A DNA stretch of 64,000 nucleotides from Corynebacterium fournieri (GTDB lineage Bacteria > Actinomycetota > Actinomycetes > Mycobacteriales > Mycobacteriaceae): the NCBI RefSeq assembly GCF_030408775.1, contig NZ_CP047210.1, positions 930,001 through 994,000 of the forward strand. The letters run 5' to 3'. Positions 42,253 to 51,071 of this stretch are shown here, piece after piece. A program made the translations under genes and the position numbers. The notes beneath the pieces are model-generated. The model ran no database searches, was not told where the DNA came from, and was given only the letters and a program-made list of their open reading frames with translations. The stretch's first letter is position 1. Each line of letters begins with the position of its first letter.

Positions 42253-43381
42253 CGTTGAAGAAGCCCGCTACCTGGCGGCTAACGCGGCAGAGCTTGCCGC
42301 GGTGGCGTCGCAGGTGGCGCTGACGAAGAAATCCGTGTTCGCGGACCGCGGGGTGCTCGAGCGCCACTTCGGCGACTACGCACGCGCGGCGAGCGTGTGC
42401 ATCGCCTCCCAGCGCGCGGCGGCGGGGAAGTTCCCCGGGAGTTGGCTCACGGACGCAGACGCCGCGCAGCAAGCCACCCCCGCGCGGGTCTCGCGGGTGC
42501 GCGCCGAGCGCATCGCGGCGGCAGGCGCGCAGTTCGTCCACGACGTGACCTGCTCCGTCGGCTCCGAAGCGCCCGCATTCGCCGGTCTCGGCGCGGCCTG
42601 GCTCGGCTCGGACCTCGACGCCGCGCGGCTGGTCATGGCGCGCCACAACCTCGGGCCCGATGCCTGGCTCGCCCGCGCGGACGCGCTCGCGCCCGTCAGC
42701 CGCGGCGGGGTGGTCGTAGCCGACCCGGCGCGGCGCGCAGACGGCAAGCGCATCACCGACCCCGCCAAGCTCTTGCCGCCCCTGCCGGACCTTTTGGCAG
42801 CCCACGCGGGACGCGAGCTGGCGGTGAAGTGCGCGCCGGGCATCGACTACTCGGGGTGGGAGGGCTTAGTCAGTGTCGTCTCCGTCGATGGCGGCGTGAA
42901 GGAGGCGTGCCTGTACACGCCGGGGCTCGCAGGCGGCGCGGGCAGGGAAGCGGTCGTGCTGCGGGCGTTTGAAGAGCGCGTATACGACACCGAACCCGAC
43001 GAAGTGGAGGTCACCGCGCCACGGCGCTGGATAGTCGAGCCGGACGGCGCGGTGGTGCGCGCGGGTCTGGTGCGCCAGTGGGCGGCGCGCCACGGGTTGA
43101 GCATGCTGGACGAGCACATCGCCTTCACCACGGGCGAGCAGCTTCCGGCGGGCTACAGCGGCTTCGAGTTCATCGAAGCCGTGCCGCTGCGGGCGCTGAA
43201 GAAGACCTTGGCCGGCCACGGCGCCGGGTCCGCGGAGATTCTCGTGCGTGGGGTGGACGTGGACCCGGACCAGCTGCGCAAGAAGTTGAAGCTGCGCGGG
43301 GACAGGCAGATGGGTGTGGTGATCGCGCGCATCGGCGACGACGCGGTGGCGCACGTGTGCGGCCCGCGCGTGCACGCCTAA
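42230..43381 (+). CDS. SAM-dependent methyltransferase with THUMP-like domain
   Basis: A 383-aa class I methyltransferase-like protein. The SAM core is FVHDVTCSVGSEAPAFA, with GGVVVADPARRADGKR resembling the DPPR catalytic motif of RNA methyltransferases; the C-terminal part (about 290-380, LRKKLKLRGDRQMGVVIARIG) matches the THUMP-like domain found in these actinobacterial proteins. An RNA substrate is likely. Start unclear: TTG 42230 or GTG 42242, both overlapping the Nudix gene. Confidence 0.75.
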   Translation: MDAAVGFSVEEARYLAANAAELAAVASQVALTKKSVFADRGVLERHFGDYARAASVCIASQRAAAGKFPGSWLTDADAAQQATPARVSRVRAERIAAAGAQFVHDVTCSVGSEAPAFAGLGAAWLGSDLDAARLVMARHNLGPDAWLARADALAPVSRGGVVVADPARRADGKRITDPAKLLPPLPDLLAAHAGRELAVKCAPGIDYSGWEGLVSVVSVDGGVKEACLYTPGLAGGAGREAVVLRAFEERVYDTEPDEVEVTAPRRWIVEPDGAVVRAGLVRQWAARHGLSMLDEHIAFTTGEQLPAGYSGFEFIEAVPLRALKKTLAGHGAGSAEILVRGVDVDPDQLRKKLKLRGDRQMGVVIARIGDDAVAHVCGPRVHA

Positions 43382-43384
43382 TCT
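43379..43384 (+). promoter_or_regulatory. -10 box of the cysteine desulfurase gene
   Basis: TAATCT starts inside the stop codon of the preceding gene and ends 7 bases before the ATG at 43392, implying a leaderless mRNA. Confidence 0.55.
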
Positions 43385-43391
43385 GTGGGGC

Positions 43392-44501
43392 ATGGTCTAT
43401 CTCGATCACGCAGCTACCACCCCCATGCGCCAGTGCGCCATCGACGCGTGGGTGGAACACGCCGGGGCGCTCAACGCGGGCAGCCAGCACAGTGCGGGGC
43501 GGCGGGCGAATGCGGTGCTCGCCGACGCCCGCGAGCGCGTCGCCGCGGTGCTCGGCGCGGACCCGGTGGAGGTGGTCTTCACCGGCTCCGGCACCGAGGC
43601 GAACAACATCGGGGTGCGCGGGCTGCACGGTGCCTCCGGCGGCGGCCGGGTTGTTTCCACGCCGATCGAGCACCCGGCGGTGCTGGAGGTGGTCAAGTCT
43701 CTGGGCCAGACTGAGTTGCTGCCGGTTGGGCGCGACGGTGTCGTGGAGGATCTGAGCGTCTTGGATAGCCCGGCCGCGGTGGCGGCGGTGATGTGGGCGA
43801 ACAACGAGACCGGCGCGATCCAACCCGTGCAGGAGGTGGTGCGGCGCGCGGGCGCTGCGGGCACCCCAGTGCACGTGGACGCGGTGCAGGCGGTGGGGCA
43901 TATTCCGGTGGACTTTCACGCACTCGGCGCGGCCACGCTCGCGGCCAGCGCGCACAAGTTCGGCGGGCCGCGTGGGACGGGGATCCTGCTGGCCCGGCGC
44001 TCGCCTGCGCCCAAGCCGGTGATCCTCGGCGGCGGGCAGGAGCGCGGCATCCGCTCCGGCACGGTGGACGTCGCCTCAGCCGCGGCGACGGCGGCAGCGC
44101 TGGAGGAGGCGGTCGCCGAGATGGAGCGCGAGCAGACCCGGGTCCGTGAACTGCGCGACGCGGTGATCGCGGGGGTGGAAGCGGCGGTGCCGGAGGTGAT
44201 CGTCGCAAAGCACGAGCCCTGCCTGCCGGGTCACGCGCACTTCATGTTCCCCGGCGCGAACGCGGATGCGCTGATCATGCTGCTGGATACCCAGGGCGTC
44301 CAGGTTTCGGCTGGCTCGGCGTGCGCCAGCGGGGTGGTGCGTATGAGCCACGTGCTTGAGGCGATGGGGTTTTCCCAGCGCCAAGCGATGGGGGCGCTGC
44401 GCGTGACGGTGGGGCGAACGAACACGCGCGAGGACGTCGACGCGTTTTTGGCTGCTATCCCGGATGTGGTGGAGCGGGCCCGCGCGGCCGGCGCACTGTA
44501 A
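43392..44501 (+). CDS. Cysteine desulfurase (IscS/NifS family)
   Basis: A 369-aa PLP enzyme releasing sulfur from cysteine as a persulfide. N-terminal VYLDHAATTPMR, PLP lysine in ASAHKFGGPRGTG, and catalytic Cys in VSAGSACASGV (class I loop). In related genomes this gene directly precedes mnmA and feeds sulfur to tRNA 2-thiolation; here about 8.8 kb separates the two. Start ATG follows the -10 box without leader. Confidence 0.94.
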   Translation: MVYLDHAATTPMRQCAIDAWVEHAGALNAGSQHSAGRRANAVLADARERVAAVLGADPVEVVFTGSGTEANNIGVRGLHGASGGGRVVSTPIEHPAVLEVVKSLGQTELLPVGRDGVVEDLSVLDSPAAVAAVMWANNETGAIQPVQEVVRRAGAAGTPVHVDAVQAVGHIPVDFHALGAATLAASAHKFGGPRGTGILLARRSPAPKPVILGGGQERGIRSGTVDVASAAATAAALEEAVAEMEREQTRVRELRDAVIAGVEAAVPEVIVAKHEPCLPGHAHFMFPGANADALIMLLDTQGVQVSAGSACASGVVRMSHVLEAMGFSQRQAMGALRVTVGRTNTREDVDAFLAAIPDVVERARAAGAL

Positions 44502-44552
44502 TGGGCGTGTCGTATGTGGCGTGTGTGATTTGAGTGGTTTAGGGTGTCTGCC

Positions 44553-45608
44553 ATGCAGATCTCTCGCCGCATCCGTACCGCAGCCGCCGCCGTGACCGCG
44601 CTCGCCGTCGGGCTCAGCATGGTCAACCCGGCCTCCGGCCCCGCCGACGCGCAGTCCATCCCAGGCATGGTCTCCGGCGTGGATGTCGCGGGCCACCAAC
44701 GTCCGGGCGGCGCCGCCATCGACTGGCACTCCGTTCGCACCGCCGGCGGCCAGGACTTCGCCTTTGTCAAGGCCTCCGAGGGCGACGGCTGGAAAAACGA
44801 CTACTACGACGAGGACGCCAAAGCCGCCGCCGATGCGGGGCTGAAGGTGGGCGCCTACCACTACGCCCGTCCCGCGGAAGACCCGGTCGCCCAGGCGCGC
44901 TACTTCGCCTCGGTGATCAATGAGGGCCCGGCTACCCAGCTGCCGCCGGTGCTGGACCTCGAGGTCGATGAGGGTCTCGGCCCGGTGCAGCTGGCCGGCT
45001 GGACGCAGGCCTTCCTCTCCGAGGTGGAGGCGCGCACCGGCAAGCGCCCGATGATCTACACTTACCGCTACTTCTGGTACGAGCGGATGAACAACACCAA
45101 CGCGTTCACCTCCTACCCGCTGTGGCTGGCGGCGTTCCAGAACCGCCCACCGGGACCTGTCGGCGGCTGGGACAAGATCAGCATCTGGCAGCGCAGCGAG
45201 TCCGGCCGCGTCGTGGGGATTAACACCCCGGTAGACATGAACGTCTTCAACGGCAACGAAGGCCAGCTGGGGCAGTTCGCGGCCGGCGACCTACGCGCAG
45301 GCGGCGGTGTGCTCGAGGCGTTCCAGGCCCCCGACTCGGGCGAGCTGGAGGTGCTGGAGCAAGACAGCACCGCACTCGTGGTGGCCATCCTCGCCCTCGC
45401 GGCGGGTGGCCTGGGTGCGCAGCAGCTTATCGACGCCGCCCGCGCCGCCGGCTTCGATCCCACCGACGCGGACAACATCGCCAACCTGGTTCGCACCCTG
45501 TCCGGCCAGGGCGAGCTGCCCATTGAGGACCTGCGCAAAATGATGGCCGGCGACTACCAGATCGGCGACCTGCTCATCCTGCTGGACAACGCCGCGAAGG
45601 CTGCTTAG
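44553..45608 (+). CDS. Secreted GH25 lysozyme-like muramidase
   Basis: A 351-aa exported protein with a signal peptide (1-34, cleavage after ADA). GH25 domain: SGVDVAGHQ start, FAFVKASEGDGW, YHYARPAEDP, catalytic DxE in VLDLEVDEG and IWQRSESGRVVGI. It cleaves peptidoglycan between MurNAc and GlcNAc. The last 100 residues are a non-catalytic region with a hydrophobic Ala/Leu helix and possible wall-binding role. A TAGGGT box (44540-44545) ends 7 bases before the ATG. Its end overlaps the next gene by 4 bases, end to end. Confidence 0.88.
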   Translation: MQISRRIRTAAAAVTALAVGLSMVNPASGPADAQSIPGMVSGVDVAGHQRPGGAAIDWHSVRTAGGQDFAFVKASEGDGWKNDYYDEDAKAAADAGLKVGAYHYARPAEDPVAQARYFASVINEGPATQLPPVLDLEVDEGLGPVQLAGWTQAFLSEVEARTGKRPMIYTYRYFWYERMNNTNAFTSYPLWLAAFQNRPPGPVGGWDKISIWQRSESGRVVGINTPVDMNVFNGNEGQLGQFAAGDLRAGGGVLEAFQAPDSGELEVLEQDSTALVVAILALAAGGLGAQQLIDAARAAGFDPTDADNIANLVRTLSGQGELPIEDLRKMMAGDYQIGDLLILLDNAAKAA

Positions 45609-46393
45609 TCGCGGCGTGGGGCCGTGGCAAAGCGGCGCGCCCACGACTCGCCCTTGAACTGCGCCGGCACCGCGCCCTTGAGCAGGTTGCGGGTAAGCGT
45701 ATCGCTCGCCTCAAGCGGGCGGTTCGCCCCGATGAGCACGATGTTGCCGTAGCGGCGGCCCTTAAACATCGGCGGATCCGCAATCGCCGCGACGTGCGGG
45801 AAGACCTCGCACATGCCCGCGAGCTCCTCTTTGGCCTCCTTCAGATCCGAGTGCGAGCCGCAGTTGGCCACGTAGAAGCCACTCTCGCTTAACGACGTCC
45901 ACGCCGCGGTGTAGAACTCCACCGTGGTCAGGCTGCGCGGCGTGGTGGCGGAGGAAAACACGTCGCGGATGATCACGTCGCGGGTCGCCGGTTTGAACGC
46001 GTCGGTGACCTCGCGGGCGTCGCCGATGCGGATTTTCACGGTGGGGGACCGGGGGACGTCGAAAAGCTCGCGTGCAAGCACTGCAAGCTCCGAATCGATC
46101 TCCACCACCGTGCTGCGGGAGCCGGGCCACGCGGCGGCGAAGTAGCGGGCGAGTGTGCACGCGCCGCCGCCGAGGTGCGTCAGACGTGACTTTGCCCGGT
46201 GTGATTCCGGGTAGGCGGAGTCGAGAAAATCTGCCATCCAGCGCATGTACTCGAAATCCAGCCGGGTCGGCTCGCCCGGCACGATGTGCGAGCTGGGCAC
46301 GCCGTTGACAAGCAGCACCATGGAGCCGTCCGGCTCGTGCAGGACCTCGGCGACGCCGGTGTCGATCTCGTAAAACTCGCTTTTTGCGACCAT
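45605..46393 (-). CDS. Spermidine-synthase-fold methyltransferase-like protein
   Basis: A 262-aa protein of the spermidine synthase/methyltransferase fold: VNGVPSSHI, LTHLGGGACTLARYF (nucleotide motif), TVVEIDSELAVLARELF and DARE near the centre. Matches the soluble C-terminal half of membrane-fused spermidine-synthase-like proteins of actinobacteria. Key catalytic Asp of true spermidine synthase is not evident, so the reaction is uncertain. The ATG at 46393 follows GAG; upstream reading overlaps the ABC permease in another frame. Confidence 0.75.
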   Translation of the reverse strand: MVAKSEFYEIDTGVAEVLHEPDGSMVLLVNGVPSSHIVPGEPTRLDFEYMRWMADFLDSAYPESHRAKSRLTHLGGGACTLARYFAAAWPGSRSTVVEIDSELAVLARELFDVPRSPTVKIRIGDAREVTDAFKPATRDVIIRDVFSSATTPRSLTTVEFYTAAWTSLSESGFYVANCGSHSDLKEAKEELAGMCEVFPHVAAIADPPMFKGRRYGNIVLIGANRPLEASDTLTRNLLKGAVPAQFKGESWARRFATAPRRD

Positions 46394-46407
46394 GGCAGGT
46401 GAGAGTA

Positions 46408-47157
46408 CTAGAGGCGCGCGTCGGTCCCTCGCAGGTAGGCCACAGAGGCGGCCCACGCGGCTGCCGCGAGCGCGGCCGAGGCGAGGATCACGCTCAGGAC
46501 AGTCCCGACGTCGAGTGCGCCGGCATCGGCGACGGCGGTGCTGCCCAGCCACAGCGTTTCCGACAACAGAGCCGGCGCCGAGACGAACCGCACGCCGGGC
46601 ATGCCGGATGCGAGCGCGCCGAAGGAGATGAGACTGGCCACCACGGCGATGCCGATGGGGGCCGCGAAGCTGCGGATGACCATAGAGAGAAGCGACTGCC
46701 AGGCAGCCACCGCCACTATCGGCGCCAACGACAGCGCAGCGGCGGCGAGGAGGTGGACGGGTAACGCGCCCGGTACGCCCAGGGCGAAACCGGCAACGAG
46801 CGCGAGGATCACCAGCACCGCGTGCATCGTCGCGGCCGCGATGCTGATCGCCGCAATCTTTGCGGCCACCAGGCTGCCGGTGCCGCGGGTGGAAGTGAGC
46901 ATGGTCAACCAGTTGTGTCCCCGGTGCTCCACGCGCCAGGCGTAGGCGGCCAGCACCGCGATGCCGGCGGTGCAGAACAGCATGCCGTAGAAGAGCATGA
47001 TCTGGGAGAAGTAGCTGTCCCAGCCCGCGGACAGTGTCTCGGCATTGGCGGAGTAGTTGCCGACGCCGACGCCGACGGCGATAAGCGGCACGAGGACCAC
47101 CACCGCCCACATGTGGGAGCGCTTGAACTTCAGCAGGTCGTTTGTGATCAGGTGCAT
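46408..47157 (-). CDS. ABC-2 type transporter permease, second subunit
   Basis: A 249-aa membrane protein with six helices of the lantibiotic-immunity/ABC-2 permease type. It begins with the typical amphipathic MHLITNDLLKFKRS segment before the first helix; EHRGHNWLTMLTS follows helix 2, as in the partner permease (EHASGGWRLNAIAG). It forms an ABC exporter with the next two genes; the gap to the partner is 3 bases. Confidence 0.85.
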   Translation of the reverse strand: MHLITNDLLKFKRSHMWAVVVLVPLIAVGVGVGNYSANAETLSAGWDSYFSQIMLFYGMLFCTAGIAVLAAYAWRVEHRGHNWLTMLTSTRGTGSLVAAKIAAISIAAATMHAVLVILALVAGFALGVPGALPVHLLAAAALSLAPIVAVAAWQSLLSMVIRSFAAPIGIAVVASLISFGALASGMPGVRFVSAPALLSETLWLGSTAVADAGALDVGTVLSVILASAALAAAAWAASVAYLRGTDARL

Positions 47158-47160
47158 GGT

Positions 47161-47907
47161 TTAGATTTCCTTCCGGTCCAGGGCCCTCGAACCTGCGATG
47201 AACACTGCGGCGGCGAGGACAAGGTATGCGGCCCACAGCCACCAGCCGGGCTGGGTTGGAGCGACGCCCGACTCGGTGAATCCGAACGGCAGCAGCACGG
47301 CGTAGTAGCCGAAGGGGTTCAGCGCTGCGAGCCAGGCGGGGGACAGCAGTGCGGCGACGCCCAAGAACCCGCCGACGATGCCAACGCCCAACACGACGAT
47401 CTGTGAATCGACCACCGCCGCGAGCAGCAGCATCACAGCCAGCAGGGCGATGCTGGCGCCCAAGGCCCCGAGCCCGAAGCGCAGCCATGTGGAAACCATT
47501 GCCCCGCTAGGCGCGGGCGCGCCCAAAGCGACGGGCAGGGCGAGTGCTGCGGCGAATTCGAGCGCGGTGAACACGACCACGATCAGGCTGGCCACGGCGA
47601 ACTTCCGGAAAAGCAGCGTCCCCGGCCTCGTGCCGGCAATGGCGTTGAGCCGCCACCCGCCGCTTGCGTGTTCCGCGTCGACGATGCGGCTGGCCACCAG
47701 CGCCAGCTGCAGGGGAGTAAGAAACGCCAGGGCCATGCCCAGTCCGACGAGGTGGCTGGCCCACTGGGTGTGCGGGTCGGCCTGGAAATCTGCGATGGGA
47801 TCGCCCGCGAACAGGTTCATGTTGGAAAACAGCACGATGCCGGCGCACATGAGCAGGCACAGCCAGACAATCTTGGTGCGCTTGAGCTTGGCAAACTCGA
47901 CCATCAT
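47161..47907 (-). CDS. ABC-2 type transporter permease, first subunit
   Basis: A 248-aa permease paralogous to the preceding subunit: six helices, start MMVEFAKLKRTKI. ATG 47907 overlaps the ATPase stop (ATGA), which couples translation. Two different small permeases with one ATPase is the arrangement of bacteriocin-immunity (LanFEG-type) exporters. Confidence 0.87.
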   Translation of the reverse strand: MMVEFAKLKRTKIVWLCLLMCAGIVLFSNMNLFAGDPIADFQADPHTQWASHLVGLGMALAFLTPLQLALVASRIVDAEHASGGWRLNAIAGTRPGTLLFRKFAVASLIVVVFTALEFAAALALPVALGAPAPSGAMVSTWLRFGLGALGASIALLAVMLLLAAVVDSQIVVLGVGIVGGFLGVAALLSPAWLAALNPFGYYAVLLPFGFTESGVAPTQPGWWLWAAYLVLAAAVFIAGSRALDRKEI

Positions 47908-48818
47908 GCGCCCATCGCCTCCTTGCTCGTCAGGCCGATGAAGACGTCTTCCAGGGTGCGTCGCTTGCGCACCACCTGGTGCAGCGGAACGCCGTGGGAG
48001 ACGAGGTGGGCGCAAGTCTCGGCGACCTGGGCGTCGCTAAGCCCGGAAAGCTGCAGGCCGCCCTCGACGAAGGTGGGGTGAAGTGCCCGCAGCACCTCGG
48101 CGGCCGCATCCGGGTGAGGAGTTTGGATGAACACGTCCGGCAGCTGCGCGCTGTAGAGCTCGTCCTGCGAGCCCTGAAACACCAGCTCGCCGTGGTTGAT
48201 GATGGTCAGATCCGAGGCCATCTTCTCAATCTCGGACAACAGGTGGCTGGACACCAGCACGGTGCGGCCGTGGTCGCGGGCGAGGCTGATGATCAGCTCG
48301 CGGATCTCCTCGATGCCGGCAGGGTCGAGGCCGTTGGTGGGCTCGTCCAGGATCAGAAGCTGCGGGTCACGTGCCAGCGCCATCGCGATGCCGAGACGCT
48401 GCTTCATGCCCAGCGAGTAGTTCTTCACCAGCTTGTCCATGTGGTTTTCAAGGCGCACAAGCCGTACCGCGCGGCGCGCCCGTTCTTTGTCGGCGCCGAG
48501 CAGGCGGGTGACGATGCGCATGTTCTCCCCGCCGGTCAGGTGCGGGTAGGCGGCCGGCGCCTCAATGAGCGAACCGACGCCGGAGAGCACCTTCGCCCGG
48601 TTGGCGCGGGTGATCGGCTGGCCCAGCATCGTGATCTCGCCGCCGGTCGGCGCGATCAGCCCGAGCAGCATCTTCATGGTGGTGGACTTGCCGGAGCCGT
48701 TCGGCCCGAGCAACCCGTGCACCACGCCCGGCTGGACTTCGAGGTTGAGGTCGTGGACAGCGTCCGTGTTTCCGTAGGTCTTGGTCAGACCCCGGGTGTG
48801 AATGATCGGTGTTTCCAT
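47904..48818 (-). CDS. ABC exporter ATP-binding protein
   Basis: A 304-aa ATPase: Walker A GPNGSGKSTTMKML, Q-loop in GVGSLIEAPAAYPHLTG, signature YSLGMKQRLGIAMAL, Walker B LLILDEPTNGLDPAG and H-loop VSSHLLSEI. The C-terminal 80 residues are the BcrA/LanF-type extension. It drives export of a membrane-active compound, probably an antimicrobial peptide. First gene of the ABC operon; a 20-base dyad lies 60 bases upstream. Confidence 0.92.
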   Translation of the reverse strand: METPIIHTRGLTKTYGNTDAVHDLNLEVQPGVVHGLLGPNGSGKSTTMKMLLGLIAPTGGEITMLGQPITRANRAKVLSGVGSLIEAPAAYPHLTGGENMRIVTRLLGADKERARRAVRLVRLENHMDKLVKNYSLGMKQRLGIAMALARDPQLLILDEPTNGLDPAGIEEIRELIISLARDHGRTVLVSSHLLSEIEKMASDLTIINHGELVFQGSQDELYSAQLPDVFIQTPHPDAAAEVLRALHPTFVEGGLQLSGLSDAQVAETCAHLVSHGVPLHQVVRKRRTLEDVFIGLTSKEAMGA

Positions 48819-48877
48819 GCGTTCAAGGTTCGCGCATGGCACGGGCCTTCCGCGTCGGCGCGGGGCACGATTTTGGG

Positions 48878-48897
48878 CGTGATACCCAGGTATGACG
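48878..48897. promoter_or_regulatory. Probable response-regulator site upstream of the ABC operon
   Basis: CGTGATACCCAGGTATGACG is a dyad (CGTgATACC against GGTATgACG, one mismatch). It matches 15 of 20 bases with 50726-50745 upstream of the sensor-kinase gene, with nine bases of the right half identical. Position and sharing suggest it binds the linked regulator. Confidence 0.6.
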
Positions 48898-48901
48898 CGG
48901 C

Positions 48902-49582
48902 TTAGGAATCCAGCAGGTCCGCGCGCGAGACCAACCCGGTCCGGTACGCGAAAAGTGCCGCGTGCACCCGGTCGCGCGACTGCGTCTTCGCCAGCACCCG
49001 GCCCACGTGGGTCTTCACCGTGGGCATGGAGATGAACATCCGCTCGGCGATCTCACCGTTGCTCCAGCCCCGGGCAATCGCGATGAGTACTTCGCGCTCG
49101 CGCTCGGTGAGCTCACCCAGCGCGAGGCGGTCCGCGGGGGACAGGGCCACAGCCTCCTCTGTCGGAGCAGCAAGCTTTGCGACGATCCGGTTCGTCGCCC
49201 TCGGCGAAATCACCGCGTCACCGCCTGCAACCGTGCGGATCGCGTCCAGCAGCGCCTCCGGTTCCGCGTCCTTGAGCAGGAACCCGCTCGCGCCCGCGCC
49301 AATCCCGCCGAGCACGTAGTCCTCGTCGTCGAACGTGGTCAGCACGATCACCTTGGTGTCCGGATGGTGCTGGGTGATACGCCGGGTGGCGGCGATGCCG
49401 TCGAGGACGGGCATTTGCACGTCCATAAGCACAATGCCCACCGGATCGCTGTCGCACGCCTGCACTGCCTCTTCGCCGTTCGCGGCGAGCCAGTGGACCT
49501 CCATGTCCGGCTGGGAGTCCAGCACGTTGCGGATGCCGTGGAGAAACAACGCTTGGTCGTCTGTGAGTCCGAGAGTGATCAT
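48902..49582 (-). CDS. NarL/LuxR-type response regulator
   Basis: A 226-aa regulator. Receiver domain (1-120): acidic DD at 8-9, phospho-acceptor Asp in VLMDVQMPVL, Thr in VLTTFDDED, Lys in FLLKDAE. LuxR-type HTH (about 155-215): LTEREREVLIAIARGWSNG and MPTVKTHVGRVL. ATG overlaps the kinase stop (4 bases). Cognate of the adjacent kinase; probable activator of the ABC exporter. Confidence 0.93.
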   Translation of the reverse strand: MITLGLTDDQALFLHGIRNVLDSQPDMEVHWLAANGEEAVQACDSDPVGIVLMDVQMPVLDGIAATRRITQHHPDTKVIVLTTFDDEDYVLGGIGAGASGFLLKDAEPEALLDAIRTVAGGDAVISPRATNRIVAKLAAPTEEAVALSPADRLALGELTEREREVLIAIARGWSNGEIAERMFISMPTVKTHVGRVLAKTQSRDRVHAALFAYRTGLVSRADLLDS

Positions 49583-50691
49583 GAGTTCAGCGGGATCCTT
49601 GCCGTTGTGGTCCAGGTGCCGGCGGGGGTGGCGGATGCGGTCACCGTGCCGCCGGAAAGCGCCGCGCGCTGCCGCATGCCCTCCACTCCGTGGCCCGGAC
49701 GAGTGGTCGCGCCGGGAGCGACCGGGTTCGTCGTTTCTACCACGACGTTATCTGCGTCCCAGCGCACCGCGAGCTCGGCGCGGCCGGTGCCGTGCTTCAT
49801 GGCGTTGGTCAGGGACTCCTGCACGATGCGCTGGACGGTAAGCGCGGTGGCCGGGGCCAGGTGCTCGGGAGGGGTGCCCTCGGCGGTGTATTCGACGTTA
49901 AGCCCGCCCGCGCGGCTGGTGGCGACCAGGCCGTCGATGTCCAGTTGCGTTGCTGGTTCAAGGGGGCGCTGTTCAGCGTCGCGGAGCAGCTGCACCACGC
50001 CGCGCATCTGGCGCAGCGAGTCGCGGCCGACGTTGCCGATGGTGCGCAGCGCCTCGTCCTTCGCCTCCGGGGTGGCGGCAAAGCGCGCGCCGTCGGCCTG
50101 CGCGACGATGACGGTCAGCGAGTGGGTGACAATGTCGTGGATCTCTCGCGCGAGGTGGGCGCGCTGCTCCTGGGCATCGCGCTCGAACTGCTCACGCTGT
50201 CGGGCCAGATCCTTCTCCGCGGTCTCTTTGGCACGGCGGCGCAGCTCGCCGAACAGCAGCGCCACGGTCAGCAGAATGATGCTCCAGAAGACGTAGGGGA
50301 GTCGCTCGGCAGGCTCGAGCGCGGTGAGCGCGGGGATGACGAACGCGGTGGCTGCGGCGTCGCCAAGCAACAGTGCTCCCGTGGCGATGTCGCGGTGCGG
50401 GGCGGGTAGGTGGCGCCTGGCGATGTAGGCGGCGAACGGCGCCACGGCGATTGCGCCGACGGGGAGCGTGTTGCAGAACGCCGCGGGAATGAGCACCGTA
50501 AGGATCGCAGCGAACGTTTCCAGCGGCCAGCGCCAGCGGGTAAACGGGGCTGCAACGGCGCAGGCCAGCAGTGCGAGCCCGACGACCAACTGCCGCGAAT
50601 CCGGCAGTAGCCCAACTAGGCAGGCGACCAGCATGAACGCTGCCATGCCCGCATTGCGGATCCGCACTGCACGGGTAGTGGAAAAGTTCAT
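49579..50691 (-). CDS. Two-component sensor histidine kinase (HisKA_3, LiaS/DesK-like)
   Basis: A 370-aa kinase: about five or six N-terminal membrane helices (1-150) with almost no extracellular loop, so it probably senses the membrane or the transporter itself; HisKA_3 dimerisation domain with the phospho-His at 185 (LAREIHDIVTHS); and a C-terminal HATPase with PGHGVEGMRQRAALSGG. Translated together with the response regulator. ATG 50691 chosen; a 20-base dyad lies 35 bases upstream. Confidence 0.92.
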   Translation of the reverse strand: MNFSTTRAVRIRNAGMAAFMLVACLVGLLPDSRQLVVGLALLACAVAAPFTRWRWPLETFAAILTVLIPAAFCNTLPVGAIAVAPFAAYIARRHLPAPHRDIATGALLLGDAAATAFVIPALTALEPAERLPYVFWSIILLTVALLFGELRRRAKETAEKDLARQREQFERDAQEQRAHLAREIHDIVTHSLTVIVAQADGARFAATPEAKDEALRTIGNVGRDSLRQMRGVVQLLRDAEQRPLEPATQLDIDGLVATSRAGGLNVEYTAEGTPPEHLAPATALTVQRIVQESLTNAMKHGTGRAELAVRWDADNVVVETTNPVAPGATTRPGHGVEGMRQRAALSGGTVTASATPAGTWTTTARIPLNS

Positions 50692-50725
50692 GGCCGTCCA
50701 CGCTACTTGCCGCCGCGGGCAGCCG

Positions 50726-50745
50726 CGTCGTACTGCGGTATGACG
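50726..50745. promoter_or_regulatory. Probable response-regulator site upstream of the kinase operon
   Basis: CGTCGTACTGCGGTATGACG, a dyad with one mismatch between half sites, in the 55-base gap between csoR and the kinase gene. It shares 15 of 20 bases with 48878-48897, pointing to autoregulation. Confidence 0.55.
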
Positions 50746-50746
50746 A

Positions 50747-51037
50747 TTAGGACTTCACCAGCCGCGCGATTGCGGCGGACGCCTCTTCGATCTTGGCGTC
50801 GGCTTCCTGCCCGTCGCTGATCGCATCGGCAACACAGTGCTTCAAGTGGTCGTCCAGCAAACCCAGTGCTACGCCCTTCAGCGCCGCGTTGACCGCACTG
50901 ATCTGGGTGAGGATGTCAATGCAGTAGGCGTTTTCGTCGATCATGCGGTGAATACCGCGGGTCTGCCCCTCGATACGTTTGAGCCGAGCGAGGTAACGGT
51001 CTTTCTCGCTGATGTAGCCGTGGGTGGGGGTGTTCAT
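50747..51037 (-). CDS. csoR: Copper-sensing repressor CsoR
   Basis: A 96-aa all-helical repressor that lets go of DNA on Cu(I) binding. The ligands Cys39, His64 and Cys68 (NAYCIDIL, LLDDHLKHC) fit the CsoR pattern, and basic residues in RYLARLKRIEGQTRGI contact DNA. AGGAGA precedes two adjacent ATGs (51040 and 51037); the second has the better spacing. Downstream of copB by about 34 bases, so copB-csoR is an autoregulated operon. Confidence 0.93.
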   Translation of the reverse strand: MNTPTHGYISEKDRYLARLKRIEGQTRGIHRMIDENAYCIDILTQISAVNAALKGVALGLLDDHLKHCVADAISDGQEADAKIEEASAAIARLVKS

Positions 51038-51071
51038 CATTGGTCTCCTGGATGGTGTGGACGGTGTCGGG

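Noticed and set aside
44544-44552. GTG start of the GH25 gene at 44544
   Set aside because: It lies inside the -10 box; the ATG at 44553 starts the signal peptide.
48900-50691. ChrSA-HrtBA heme system
   Set aside because: The kinase/regulator type fits, but the transporter has two ABC-2 permeases of LanFEG type rather than the single HrtB permease.
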